A stretch of 64,000 nt of DNA from Diphasiastrum complanatum (taxonomy: Eukaryota > Streptophyta > Lycopodiopsida > Lycopodiales > Lycopodiaceae), in contig CM055103.1 in the NCBI GenBank assembly GCA_029204225.1, positions 50,693,470 to 50,757,469 of the forward strand, in the 5' to 3' direction. The position numbers and the translations under genes are program-made. Below, one piece after another: positions 13,201-27,109 of this stretch. Within the stretch, counting starts at the first letter, position 1, and each line of letters begins with the position of its first letter. The notes beneath the pieces are model-generated. The model searched no databases. It saw only the letters and a program-made list of their open reading frames with translations, and was not told the DNA's origin.

Positions 13201-16200
13201 CCCACGAGTTAGTACCTGTGTTGCAGCCGCTGCAAAAACGAGCCGGATCCGGGACCAAAAACTCTGTCCCGGATCGCAAAAAAATCTGCAAATTTTTTTG
13301 TCATTGTGGAGGGATCCACAACTAGTTGCAATTCAAATGACCAATGAATAGCAACAGAAATACTGAGGCAGATACAAATGAAATGATTAGCCAATGTTAT
13401 ATCTGTAAATCCGTATTTGCAAAACCAATTTGCTTCAGTATCTGATAAGTGACTAGCAGATGTTGGGGGTTAACTATCGAAAACCAAGCAATAGAACTGC
13501 TCTTTTGAAATCCTTTCACATGACACCCCATATTGGCAGGTTTGAAATAAAAAAAAACAAAAAAATATGCGTTCCAGGAAACCCTAATGGGAAATCCCGG
13601 ACCGCGTTCTGGAGGCTGCATCTTTGGTTAGTACATGACCAAAATTGGGTTTGCGAGTCCTTGGGTGTCATGAACTCAATTATAGATTTGGCGCCACATC
13701 AACAACAAAGTAGACATTAAAAGATGAAGTTGATTGCAACCTTCTTCAAAGAATATTCCTATGAACATTGATCACTGTAAGTAGCTGACACCCTTTAGAC
13801 AAGAGCTCCTAAGTCTCCTACAAGGAACTCAGGAAATATTAAGTTTAAAGCTATCAAATGAATGATGTAACACCTATGGATACCTTACAGATTGGGGCAA
13901 TTGCGCAAGCACAACTACTAAAGCAACCTGCGACATTCCTATGGCCTCATTTGCGAATGTCTAGAAATTTTGTAAAAGCTTATGTGGTAGTATATGAGCC
14001 CTGAAATAGTAAATGGGCCTTACAATTATTAATCGGTCCATGGGCCCCTGAGATTTCCAATAATGCCAAATTTGGTAAATAACCTCTTGGTGTAGTCATG
14101 ATTGTATGTATGTTGATAGCATAAATAACCAATCACAAGCTATGAAATAGGTAACTTTCATAAATAGAAAATAACAAAAAAGCAATGACAGTAACTATTA
14201 ATAGGAACTTGTGGGGGTTGGAATCAATGTTGCACACGATCCGTTGCAAAAACATTCCGGAACGTGCGTTCCAAAACGCCAGCGATCCGTGACCTGGATC
14301 GCAAATTTGTTTTTTTGGTTGAAACTAATGGCCAATTTTTTTGTTTGATAGTTTACGTAGTATTAAATCAACTCGAAAATCATAGGCTTATTTTGTGATG
14401 TTTCTTGCTTATGAAATTTAAAGTAGTGCAACATTGCTGTTTTAAGAGCTCAGGGATGGTTTTCTTTTGGTATTTGCAATATAGTTTAGTTGTTGAATGT
14501 AGATTGAAGTTTGGAAGCCATCTTCAAGGCTCCTCATCAATCTTGCCTGACCTTCCATTGTACACCACGACACTCCAAGTTTGTGGTGGCTAATCCTTGT
14601 TAGGTTGCCATCTTAGAATCTTGCTGCGTTTGGTGCCGTTGTCAGGGAGCCAAATGGCTCAGAGATCATTCTAGGGTTTGCTACTTTTTGTTGTGCTCAT
14701 TATTGAAAAGCTCGCCATTGTTCTTGGCATTTTTTCTTGTTTTTTGATCTTTCTTGGTGCTTGTTTTTTTAATTTTTTAATGACAAAAGGGGGTGTGGAC
14801 TTGCTAAATCAACCCATCCATTAAATTTCAGAAAACCGAAAACACTAATTTTGGATACAACCGTCATTCACGGCAACTGAAAAACTAACTTTTTCTCTCG
14901 TTGTATACTCACTGGCCTATCGCTTTAAAATCTGACCTCACCCATTTCACAGAAGCTCTGGCAGAATAAATTCTACCTTCTGACAAAGTTGTAAGTACAA
15001 CTATTTTTTGTGACCTCGCCTTAGTTGTTGTATGGTTGTTTGTTGCCCTCGCCGACTTGAAAATAAGTTTTTTTTTTTAAAGTTGTATGTTCTGGCAAAA
15101 GGGCGAGTACGATTGTAAAGTACCGAATTCAATCCAAATAGCTTTCACCAGTCTTCCTTTCAAGACCTCCGAAGACTAGGATGTTGAATCAAGAGAAATA
15201 AAAGCAATGGATGGTGGATCAAACTTACCCAACCAGCCTAGATTAATCGAATCATGCCCCCAAGCTATGGACCAAACAAGGACTCAATAGGAGAAATGTC
15301 ATACTAGCAGCATATAGCTACAAAACACACAATCCAAACCCATTCAAGAGAGGCATTTGGATATACTTATACCTGTGAAAAAATCATATCCAAAATGCAC
15401 TTAATGGATCTCTAAGATCTTGACCAAAGTTGGGCACATCTAGATTTAGCTACAAGTTAGATATCATCACTTTACACATGCTAGAACTTGAAAATGCATG
15501 AAGATCTGATCATAAGCACTTAGATACAGTATGGTACTGTCCCTGTCCGTACAACAGTAGCAGCATACAGTCATTCACACGTGTGGATTAAAGATCAACA
15601 AGGAAAATCACATTCTACACATTAGACATCAAGATATCTTGAGAAATATACACGAGATGAACATAGAATCAAAAGAGATGAATTCTCCACATAAAAAGAG
15701 AATACAATGATACCTCCTCCACATTGGTATTGTTATTTATAGCTGCTAAAATGTCATTTGGCCAATTGCCCTAAACTTGTCCTAAATCGTAACTTCTTGG
15801 TACTTCATCAAAAAACCTAGAAATTCTAGTCTAGATGCAATGTATGAAAATTAGCCAATTTGAATGGGTCCAAATCCGACCTCATCCATTTATCTACTCG
15901 CCAAAAGTAGTACAAATACTATTTAGGCCTTTATTGACAAAAAATAAATCTATCTTTAAGTTGAGATTTCATGTTGGCTTCAAAATTGCCAAGATAAATC
16001 AACTAAACTAGTTGACATTTTTCACATTCCCTCTTCAACTAGTTTTAGCATAGATCTAGATAGTACACCCAAGTGATGTTCTATGCTTCATAAACAAGTC
16101 TTTTCCCAATGTTTTGGTGAAGATATCAGCCACACACTCCCTTGATGAGACATGTTGAAACTCCACCTCTTTTGCCATGACTTGTTCTCCTACAAAATGA

Positions 16201-19200
16201 GCTAAGATCAGGTCTTGTGATGGTTAGGTAAATGAGTGAACCAATTAGCTTCCTATAGAGAGTAATGTCCTCGAAGGATGTTTCATTACCTCTTATAGTG
16301 AACTTTACATTTGACTCCATTGGTGTATCAATAGACTTTGCATCTACCATATGAAATCTTTCTAGAATATAATTAGCATACTTCTCTTGACAAATGAAAG
16401 TAAATTGAGAAGTTTTAAATACCTCTATTCCCAAGATATAATGTGACCAAGATCATGCACCTCAAACTCTTTGTTGAGTGCCATCTTGATATCATCAATA
16501 TCTTGATTGTTGCCTCCACTCAAAATGATATCATCCACATAGATTAGAAAAATTTTAACATCATTTCCAACAAATCTATAGTAAAGTGAATGATCATACT
16601 CATTTACTATGAAGTTTTGTGAAAGTAGAAAAGTATTAAGCTTAGCATACCAACTCCTTGGTGCTTGCTTAAGTCCATGCAAACTCTTTTGTAAAAAGCA
16701 CACATGATTAGGCTTGCCATGTGAAATGTAGCCCTCAGGTTGCTCCATAAACACCTCCTCCTCAAGATCTCCATTCAAGAATGCATTAGTGATATCCAAT
16801 TGCCATAGATCCCATCCTAAAAGTGTTGCAAGAGATATGATGACCCGAATGCTTTCCATCTTTGCCACGGGTGCAAAGATCTCATCATAGTCAATACCAT
16901 GTTCTTGAGCATATCCTTTTGCCACCAACCTTGCCTTGTTAGGAATTAATGGATTAATTAATTCATTGTAGAGGTCAGCCTGCGTGCTAGAAGGTCAATT
17001 TTTATTTTTAGTATAGGTACTATCTATTTTTAGTATAGGTACCTAAGTTAATATCAATTTTGCTAGAATAGTTTAGAAATCTATTTTAACCAAGTTAGCA
17101 TAGATTTCTATTGTTAAGACTTCATAATTAGGTCTCTTTGATTCTAACATGGTATCAGAGCCATCTCGTTAAGATCGGGATCTACGGAAGGAAGGAGAAG
17201 ATCAGCGCTGCAGGTTTACTGGTGGAGGTCACATCTAGTGGAGGTGCTATTTGGTGAAGGTTGCATCTGGTGGAGGCGCCATCCTGTGCAGGTTTTTCTG
17301 GTGGAGGTCACATCTGGCGCAGGTAGCTTTTGGACAGGCATCAGTTTCAGACAGGCAGATCTGAGGGAGGCAACATCCAGGACAACAAAACAAGTCTTTT
17401 CTTGTGCAGGTTTTTATGTGGTGCAGGTTCATCTGTAGGTGGCAGGCAGTACCTGAGCAACATCTGACTAGAAGAGAGGCATATCTAAGGGTGGCATTTT
17501 TTGGTGGAAGCAACATTTGGGGGTAGCAACATTTGACCAGGACAGGCTTTATCTAAGGCAATTTTTCAGAACAAAGGCACATCTAAGGGCCGCAGTTTCT
17601 GGTGGAGGCAACATCTGGGGACAACAACATCTGAAAAATCAGATCAGATTTGGAACAGATAACAACTAGATAGGTGTTATTTGAGTGAGGCAGAACCTGG
17701 ACAGGTCAGGTTAGAACCAGACAGGGTTTATCTGGGACAGGCAACAATCAGATAGGTGATATTTGAGGGAGTCCCAATCAGATTCAGGTCCGAACCAGCC
17801 AGGCTCCATCTAGGACAGCAGACAGGTATTTCTGAGGCAAGTAGTATTTGGACAGGTGCTATCCAGGGAAGGCGACAATTAATAGATTGTTGCATGCAAG
17901 TATATTCTTAGTAAAGAAGCTTGTCATTTTTGTACAAAGATGGGGAGTCTGAATGAATCCGTTCTTCTAGAATCAAGCAAGTTAGATGGATCTAACTACA
18001 GCTTGTGGAAGTTCAAACTTCAGAATATCCAATAGGACAAAGATTATTGGGAAATTGTCATGGGACAAGAGGTGATGGCTCACGGTCTCAATGATCAAGA
18101 TAGAAGGGCATTTGAGAAACGGGTGCAACGTGCGCATCATATCATCAACTTATCTGTGAAGGATAAGGTTATTCCTTTGATCAGGAATGCAATTGGGCCT
18201 AAGGATGCATGGGATATCCTTAAGAACACATATGAAACGGTAAGTAAGTCTCGAGCGTTGTTCTTGAACAATAAGCTTCATACCTTGAAAATGGAATCAA
18301 AAGAATCCATTACAGATTTTATTACCAAAGTGAAGGATCTAAGAGATCGGTTGTCTTCTATAGGGGAAATTGTACTTGATAATACTCTAGTACAAATTGT
18401 TTTGAATAGCTTACCATTACAATATCAGAACTTTGTTATGACACTAAGTTTGAGGGAGAGATCGCTGACATTTGATGAGCTCAATGGTTTGCTACTTCAA
18501 GAGGAATTACGAAGACAAAACCTGATGTCTAGGGAAGACTTCAAGGAACTGGGATTCTTTTCCAAGAATCAAGGTAAGAAAGGCAAAAAGGATCAGAAGC
18601 AGAAAGGGAAGGACAATACAGAAAAAGGAGACAGTTCCAAATCTAATCCAAAGAGAAATGGCAATTGTAATTTTTGTGGCAAGTATGGTCATTTTGCGTT
18701 TGAGTGTAGGAAAAAGAAGGCTATCCAGGACAAAAAGAAGCAATCAGGTAACTTCATTGAAGACGAAGACAAAAGTGAAGCTGTGGGATGCTATGAGTTA
18801 TTCTCAGCTTCAACATCAGAGATCTCCGAAGACTGTTGGTATATTGATTCTGCAGCAACGCAACATATGACACCACATCGTGAGTGGTTCACACAGTTTG
18901 ATGACACTGGTGTAAATTCACATGTCAAGCTTGGAGACAATTCTTCTTACGATATCAAAGGTAGAGGTATAGTGAGAGTACATTTACCTTTAGGGAATAT
19001 AGGAGAAATTAAGAATGTTCTCTACGCTCCAGGTTTAAAGAAGAATTTACTTTCAGTTTCTGCTATCACTAAGCAAAATATGAAAGTTGAGGTTGATGAT
19101 CAGAAGTGTCTCATCAAAGACAAAAGCAAAGACTACAAAGTTGTGGCCACAGGATCTTTGGAAGGTCGACTTTACAAACTTGATGTGTCTACACCGGATC

Positions 19201-22200
19201 ATCAGGTTTGTGCAGCTTCTATGGAGAGCAGGATATGGCATGAAAGGTTTGGACATCTGAATTAAAGCTTACAGGTTCTAAAAGACAATAATATGGTAAT
19301 AGGATTACCTAGTATTGTATCTTCAGGAAAAATTTGTGAAGGATGTGTTATGGGCAAGCACCATCGTATGCAGTTTCCCAAGGATGGAGCATATAGAGCC
19401 AAGGAGATCTTGGAGCTTGTTTATACAGACTTATGTGGTCCTATGCAGACTCAGTCCATAGGGGGAGCATCCTACATCATGGTATTTGTGGATGATTTTT
19501 CAAGGAAGGTATGGATATACTTGCTTAAGTATAAGAGTCAAGCTTTTTAAGTTCTTTACTCAGTTCAAGTCACTTGTTGAGAAGTAGACAGGAAAGCAAA
19601 TCAAGATTCTACGTTCAGATAAGGGAGGTGATTTCATATCTACAGAGTTCCAGGAATTCTGCAAAGAACATGGAATCAAGAGACAATTTGCTTCGACTGA
19701 TACACCATAGCATAATGGAGTAGCCGAGAGAACGAACAGATCTATTGTGGAGAGTGCTCGAAGCATGCTACGAGGTAAGAACCTCAAGAATCATTTGTGG
19801 GGCGAAGCAGTTGGTACAACAGTTTACTTACTTAACAGAAGTCCTACAAAAGCTGTTCTAAATCGAACTCCAAAAGAAGCTTTCACAGGTATAAAACCTA
19901 AAGTGGATCATCTACGAGTTTTTGGTTGTATAGCATATGCTCATATTCCTAAAGATAATCGTCAAAAACTTGATTCAAAGGCAATCAAGTGTTTATTCCT
20001 TGGTTATGATGAGGAAGAGAAGGCATATCGCCTTTATAATCTTACTAGTAAGAAGGTGATTATGAGCAGGGATGTTGTATTTGAAGAAAGTGAGTCTTCT
20101 ACCCTAGAAGATCATGAGGAGGATGTATTTTCTCCTTCATCAAAAACTCCTATTATAGATGATGATCAGGAAGATATAGGTCCATGTGATACAACTTTTA
20201 CACAAGTTGTACCAAGGGTGAGTACACAGGTGGATCTTGGTAAACAGAAGGAAAGGTCAAGAGTATTTGATACATATTCTCCTTCTACGTCACCTACAAA
20301 GAAGTTGCCAAGATGGTATTTTGAGACTATAAAAGATAGTCAAATGTTGGATGAGGGAGAATCGAGTCAACAAGGAGCTAAGAGATTGACACGGTCAAGT
20401 GGACACTATCATGAAGATGAAGAAATGCATTATGCATTTATGGCTTCAGTGTTGGATTCAGAGGATCCTTTATTTTATAGAACCAAGTTTAAGCTTAATG
20501 GTTATATTGAGCCAAATTAGTAACCAAAGGACTTGGTTGTGATTGATAATTGATTATCCATTAAGGGGGAGTGTTAGGAATTAATGGATTAATTAATTCA
20601 TTGTAGAGGCCAGCCTGCGTGCTAGAAGGCCAATTTCTATTTTTAGTACAGGCACTATCTATTTTTAGTATAGGTACCTAAGTTAGTATCAATTTTGCTA
20701 GAATAGTATAGAAATCTATTTTAACCAAGTTAGCATAGATTTCTACTGTTAAGACTTCATAATTAGCATTTCATATGCTATTGTAGAAGGATAGCTTTTG
20801 CTTTTCATTGTGGACAGCCTCTATAAGAGTAGATGGGCGCCCACCTCCATTGTTATCTCAGTTTCCAGCTTATGAAGCATAGCTTCTTGCAGTCTCTCTT
20901 CTTCTTCAGCTTGTGGTTGATGTTTTGTGTGAGTACCAATAAGATTAGTCTACTCCGATTAGAGAATCTCTTCGATTCTAACATGCCTTTTACTTGTCTA
21001 TCTTGGTTTGTCTTCACTTTGAAGATCCACTTGCATCCTATTGCGTTCTTGTCCTTTGGAAGTTCTACCAATCTCCATGTGTTATTCTTCATAAGAGCTT
21101 GATACTCAAGATCCATTGCTTGATTCACTCCTCTTTTTGTCTTGCTTCATCTACACAAGTAGATTCATCAAAAGAGGTTAGGAAAGCATAGTTTGTACCA
21201 CCAATAGCTTGCTTACCCTTTTCATCATAATTGAGCCTCAAAGGTTGTTGTCTTTGCCTTGATGTCCTCCTTGGCTTTTGATTTGAAGAAGGCTCTTCAG
21301 CATCAACATCCAAAGTAGCATCAATCTTATCATCAACATCAAGAATGTTAGATCCAATGTCCACACCACCACTTGAAGAAGATTTTCGAAAACTTCCTTC
21401 ATAAAAAATGACACCTCTTCAAATGAGCACTTTCTTAGTTGAAAGAATATAAACTTTGTAAGCCTTGCTCACTCACTATAACCAACAAATATATCTTTCT
21501 TTGAAGATGGATCCTCCTTTGTCCTATCATCAAGAGTAATTTTGATATAGCAAATGCATCCAAAAGTTTTGAAAAAACTTGACACTCGGCCTCCTACCAA
21601 ATAACATCTCAAAAGGGGTTTTTCCATCCAGTACCACACTCGGCCATCTATTGCATAGAAAATTTGCACACAACAAAGCTTGATCCCAAAAGGATTTAGG
21701 AAGATTTGCACCTAACCTCATGGCTTTGGCTCCTTCACATAGGGTTCTATTCTTCCTCTCGAACACTCCATTTTGTTGTGGTGTCCTTGGGCTTGTGTAC
21801 TCCCTCTTGATCCCATTTGCATCACAAAATGCTTTGAACTTGGTAGAAATGTACTCATCACCATTGTCACTCCTCAAACACTTGATCTTTGTAAAAAATT
21901 GGACCTTCCTTGCCATCTTGAACTTGACAAAGACATCAAACACCTCACCTTTGCCCTTTAGTAGATATACAAAATCTACTAAATTCGTCAATAAAAGTCA
22001 CATACATCTTAGCACCTCCATTGCTAATTGAGTAACACCACGAATATCCGAATGCACAAGTTGAAAAGGCTTACTTGACCTTGATGTAGATCTCTTGTAA
22101 GGTAACCTATGCGACTTTGATAAAGCACATTGCTCACAAACATGATTCAAGCTTGTTAGAGATTTGGGTGACCAAAAACAACTTGCCTCTTGCCATCACC

Positions 22201-22484
22201 TCCAATGACTTGTAGTTGAGATGCCCCAATCTCTTGTGAGGGAAGGGGCAGCGAGGGGGGAAGAAGGAGCAGCGAGGAGGTTACAGGAAGGGGCAGCGAG
22301 GGAAGGAGAAGGAGAAGGAGCAGCGAGGGGGTTAGGGGAAGGGGCAGCAAGGGGAGGTGAGTGGTGAGCGAGGGAGGTGAGTGAGGAGGTGGCTGGGGAT
22401 CGTGCTGATCTACGAGCAGGGGCGCGAGGAGGAGGAGCTGCCATCGTTGGAGAGAGAGAGGGCGGACCAGGGTAGGAGAGGGCG

Positions 22485-22537
<53 letters not shown>

Positions 22538-25445
22538 TAATGTCTGTCCAGTGCCCATAGGCACAAAAGACAAAGTACAATATATACAAAGTAGGAGCAA
22601 TGTCCATGTGGGGGCCAAAGTACATATGTATGAATTGATACTGTTGTACATACCAGCTGCGTATTTTGCAGCTCACGAGTACAAAAAACAAAAAAACCTT
22701 TTGCATACTTCAAATATTCACGTACAGTGGTAACTATGGTGCATGCTTATCTCCTCTGGATTGGAGGCCAACTTCCAACTTGTGCTATGATGCTTCCAAC
22801 TTTGAACTATCTCTTAACAGGTAAAAGTGTCAGTGTTAGCCAAGCTGGGAGAAAAATGTACTCTCCCATCTTCTGCTTGGATGCCATCCTATTCTGCAAG
22901 GATATACCGAAGATGACATTAAGTACTACCCTAGGTTGACACCAAATTGTGCTTCTTTTAAGGCCTTAGCTTTGTCCTTGTAGCTACTAATAAATTTCCT
23001 GTCAATAATACCTGTATCCTTCTCAAGTTGGCTACATTGTGGTATTTAATATTATTATTTAGGGGCACTCGCTGGGTCATGCACTAGAAATTATCTGCAG
23101 AGAAAAACAAGAAATCGATCAAGCAATCTTTTGAAGTCAGGAACTCAACTTGACCCTCAGGCGGATGATTAATCCACAAACTGCTGGTTAACTAATAATT
23201 TTGGGCCAAGCCGACCCTTCTATTGAGTACTTTGAAAGGCTGTGCTCAACATTGACTTTTAGCAAGTTCACAAATCCCAATGTCCAAATTTTTGGCTCCT
23301 TAAAGCAACGCGTCTTGTCTTAGAGAAGATTTTAGCAACAGATGGCTACCACAATCAGGCTGTAATGCAGCTGGCTCTCTGTGGATTCTGCAAGAGAAAC
23401 AGAAACTAATTTGACAAAATTTGCCTTTTCGACTTTTCTTTAGCCTAAGGTGTGCTGAGATATGTGGTAAGCATGTGTTGTCATCGAGTTTGGTTTGTCA
23501 AGGGAACGAGGTGGCAAAGTGAAAGGAAGCTATATTGAATTCTCACGTACATTTTTTGATTTGTTATCAAGTTCTTTGTTCATTGCCAGCTACTCCATTC
23601 ATTGTTTGTCCCTTGTACATGAGCCAAAACCAATGCTTATAAATTTTCTGAAGTTATGAGCTTGTACTCCGAATTCAAATTATTGCAGACATTTGGTATG
23701 TGCATCAAGTTGTGTTTAGTGCTGAATATGAACTTTATGCATAGTGTCATTAGTGAGAGTGGCACTTCCAACGAGCCAATATATCATCATGGAATTTTTG
23801 AAACTTTATAGTATTAGTACCTCACATCTCCATTGTTTTTTCTTTGCATTAATTTGGTAAGTGTATTGAGCTGTGTTTAGTATTTGATACAATTTAGCAT
23901 GGTTATACAATATGTATGTATGTCCTTATTGAACTTTCGAGTATGCTTCTAACTTTCAATCAAACACTGAATTTAATGTGGCAGTTCCTTGCAAAGAGAA
24001 GAGGAAGTTCCTGGTATAGTAGAATCAGTGGTTGCAGCTTTTGAAAGGATTTTCAAGGCGACATATGGCATTTCTCTACTTCCTGAAATTTTGGTAGAGC
24101 TTATAAAAACTTTGGCTTTTGTTTCAAGTACCTGTCAAATGCTTTTGTTGTGATGAATCTTCTTTTTGATCTATCATTCAGTAGTCAAATAAGAATAACA
24201 AATAATATGAAAGAAGCTGTTTTACAATGACGCATTCATGACTTTATTTGTAGAAACATCTACTTTATTTGTAGCATCTACATTATTTGTAAATAAAGGG
24301 TATTTCTTGAGCTTTTTGTTGGAAAGCTCATTGCTATTTCTTGTAGGGCTTTAGGCCTAAATTATATGTGGTTTCATCTACAATTCTTTGGGGGAACCAT
24401 TGTTATTTGGTTTTCATTTTTGTCTTTTATGCTTCATTGACTTCACTGACTTCTCTATATAAATTTGTGAAATTGGATATATTCTAATTTTATAAATAGA
24501 TCTATAGATATTCATTGATTTAATTGTGTTCATAAATTGGTTGGCACCCATTCTCTCTTGACTTATCTTTGGTAGCGTCCAGTTTTTGGAGGGAATTTTG
24601 GCTGTTTGGTACCTATCTTCATTGCTGCCCATCTGTATCAGTTCCATCCTCACCAACACCCTACTTGTAGGGTTTCACGGTGTCAGTTGCTTCACTTTTC
24701 GAGGGTTTTCATGCCAATATTTACCTTTTCTAGCACCCGTGGTTTGCTAATCTCTTTGTAGTTAGCAACGTATTTGGAAGTACAATTATGAGCTCCAGGT
24801 ACTTTTGGTCTCAAGCATCCTTTTCCACAGCGCATTCTTTTGGTTTTGAGCCTCCCATTAATCTTGTACGTCCTTTTTGGTTCTGAGCAACGTTTTCCTC
24901 TTGACTTTAAGGACAAAGTACAATTCTTTATGGTTTTCTGGTTCATTTGATGGGATGAGCTAAAACTATGGGTTTCTAAGCTACAAACATATATCATCAT
25001 GTTTCCCAAGCTCGCCAATCCTTAGCTCATTTTGTTGGTTGCTTTACATTAGAATGGTTGAGTTGCTAGTTGGTGGCAGGTTGACTTGGTGTGGGATAGC
25101 TGTATGGAATGACTATAGGGCTGACCTTCATTTGTCTATGATTGATCCTTAGTGGATGGTTTGTCAAAGGGATGCTTTTTGAAGTCTGACTTATTTTGGT
25201 AAGTTGGCTTCCTACATAGATTGTTATATTGAGTTATCTTAATGTCTTGTTTTTCAAGAGAGCTAATTTTTCTTCACCTCACGTAGCCTATATTTATCTC
25301 TACTCTCAAGGTGAGATGTTTGTCATTTGAGAGAAGCATTCGTATTCTAGATTTAAGAGTCCTAATTATATGGCTCATGATTGCGACCAGATTCCTAGTC
25401 CTACCATTGTCATGCGCTTTCATGAGGTGAGGATATTGATAAATC

Positions 25446-25483
<38 letters not shown>

Positions 25484-27075
25484 CTCATTGTTGCAATTAT
25501 CTTTTTAGTTTTTACATTATTATTATTATTATGTCAAATTCCATATATAACATAATATACAATATGTATTATCTATATATATATAACATTGAAAAATCAA
25601 AAAATGCATATTGAATGTTGTTTTTTGCCACAAACACAAAAGAATTCAGGTTTTAAATTTATTTGCAAATATTTAGGATAAGAACCACTCAAAATAGTAA
25701 AAAACAAGAAAACAATGCCGGTTCCATTCCTATACCCTTGTTGGCTTTCCCTAACATCGACTTTATGGCAATTTCATCGAATTTCGCAAACAACGGCAAT
25801 TTCAGTGGCTTTCAAGGAATTTCAACAGTTATTATATAGTTAGTAGCATCTGGCAATAACAGGGTCTTGTAGTGCTTAAATTTTTTAAAAAATTACCATC
25901 AAATTCCCCATACACTTTTTTGCATTTTGAACCCATATTGCAAAAAAAGAAAGAGAAAACGCCAGGCTAAAATCCTAGAACGTGTTTCGGGCGTTGTCCC
26001 GATGTGCATTCATGATATATATGTATATATAAATATCTATATAATTAAAAGTATTTTAGAGAGAGAGTGTAGACATACCTAGAGCCTACTATCACACCTA
26101 CACTCCCTCACTCGGCACTCTCTTCCCTTTCTCACACACATATATCCGCCAGTAGATTTACAGAGCTTACATCAGCACAGTGCGGTCTCACCCAGATCCA
26201 GCACGGGTCAAGCTTCATTGTTATCACACTCATCTTCTTCAGCTTGATGTTTCAGGGCTTCCCATTCGGCCGGGTTATTTGTCTCAGACGTTATCTTTCG
26301 GCCTGCGTTACCGTCTTGGTCAGTTTAGAGTCTCTTCTCACCAGCTTGCTATTGAGACAGGCAGATACACAGACACACCTCGACCGTTACGGATTTGTCA
26401 GTGCCGCTCTTTACAGGAGATTGAGGATGAGTTCCATTTTATTTTCCGGTGTATGAGATCAGAGGCAGATACCATTGCTTATACAAAGATACTCCACTTA
26501 CACTTGCTTCTTTCCTTGCTTCTCAGATGCGAGATGTGTTGGTTTATTATTGCAAGAGATGTTTACTCTGAGATCTTCCTTTTTATTGGATGTTTCTGAT
26601 GTGATTCATAGCCAGTCCCACATTACGCACTTTTTCCAGAAGAGGGATAGAGATGAGACTTCTGACAGTGAGATAGACATTCCAGTACGACGACTGAAGC
26701 TCCAGCATCCTCTTCGCTCCTCCAGGCGCAGGGCTCTTCACCGGAGGCCAACACCTGCTTCTCACCATATCACGCAGTTTTTTATATCCACTTAGCCAGT
26801 TAGCTAACTTATTTCAGTTTTCTCTGTCCCTCTGTGTAGCTGGTGGTTAAGCTACTGATATTGTACCCTCAACAGAGCTGGAGTTTAAGCTTTGTTTTTC
26901 TCTCTGTTTTCTAGTGTTGGTTTAGCTATTAGGAATAAGTCCTACGTGGATAATGCTCCTTCTTTTTTGATGTACTTTCTACTTGTCTTATGTGCCCTCG
27001 GGTACTTGACAGACATTAATATATATAATTCTAATTTCAATTCTCTATGTCACACCTACTCTCTCTCACTCACCA

Positions 27076-27109
<34 letters not shown>

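Larger units (their letters stand above)
7113..13651 (-). mobile_element. Ty1/copia retrotransposon A (minus strand, broken)
   Basis: A full-plan copia element: 3' LTR at 7113-7565, internal region, tRNA-Met-type primer-binding site at 12929-12940, and 5' LTR from 12941. The 5' LTR is interrupted by a MITE and ends early near 13651, so no target duplication can be read. Domain order gag-protease-integrase-RT-RNase H defines copia. A gag/leader fragment of the same family (A2) lies at 27405-29395. Frameshifts and an insertion in RT make it inactive. Confidence 0.88.
16937..20983 (+). mobile_element. Copia C: non-autonomous LTR retrotransposon nested in copia B
   Basis: A 4.05-kb plus-strand element with both LTRs (16937-17149 and 20572-20983), primer-binding site TGGTATCAGAGC (17150-17161), a purine tract before the 3' LTR, and a perfect 5-bp target duplication TGCCT (16932-16936 and 20984-20988) in the RT of copia B. 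It encodes gag, protease and integrase but no RT or RNase H: 20520 is a stop and the purine tract follows 40 bases later. It was either mobilised in trans or lost these domains after insertion. Over the alignable ~195 bp the LTRs differ at about 8 sites by eye. Confidence 0.92.

Noticed and set aside
22196-22706. Long Ser/Leu- and Pro-rich frames as genes
   Set aside because: They are translations of (GA)n and purine-rich iterations next to a LINE tail and have no conserved domain.
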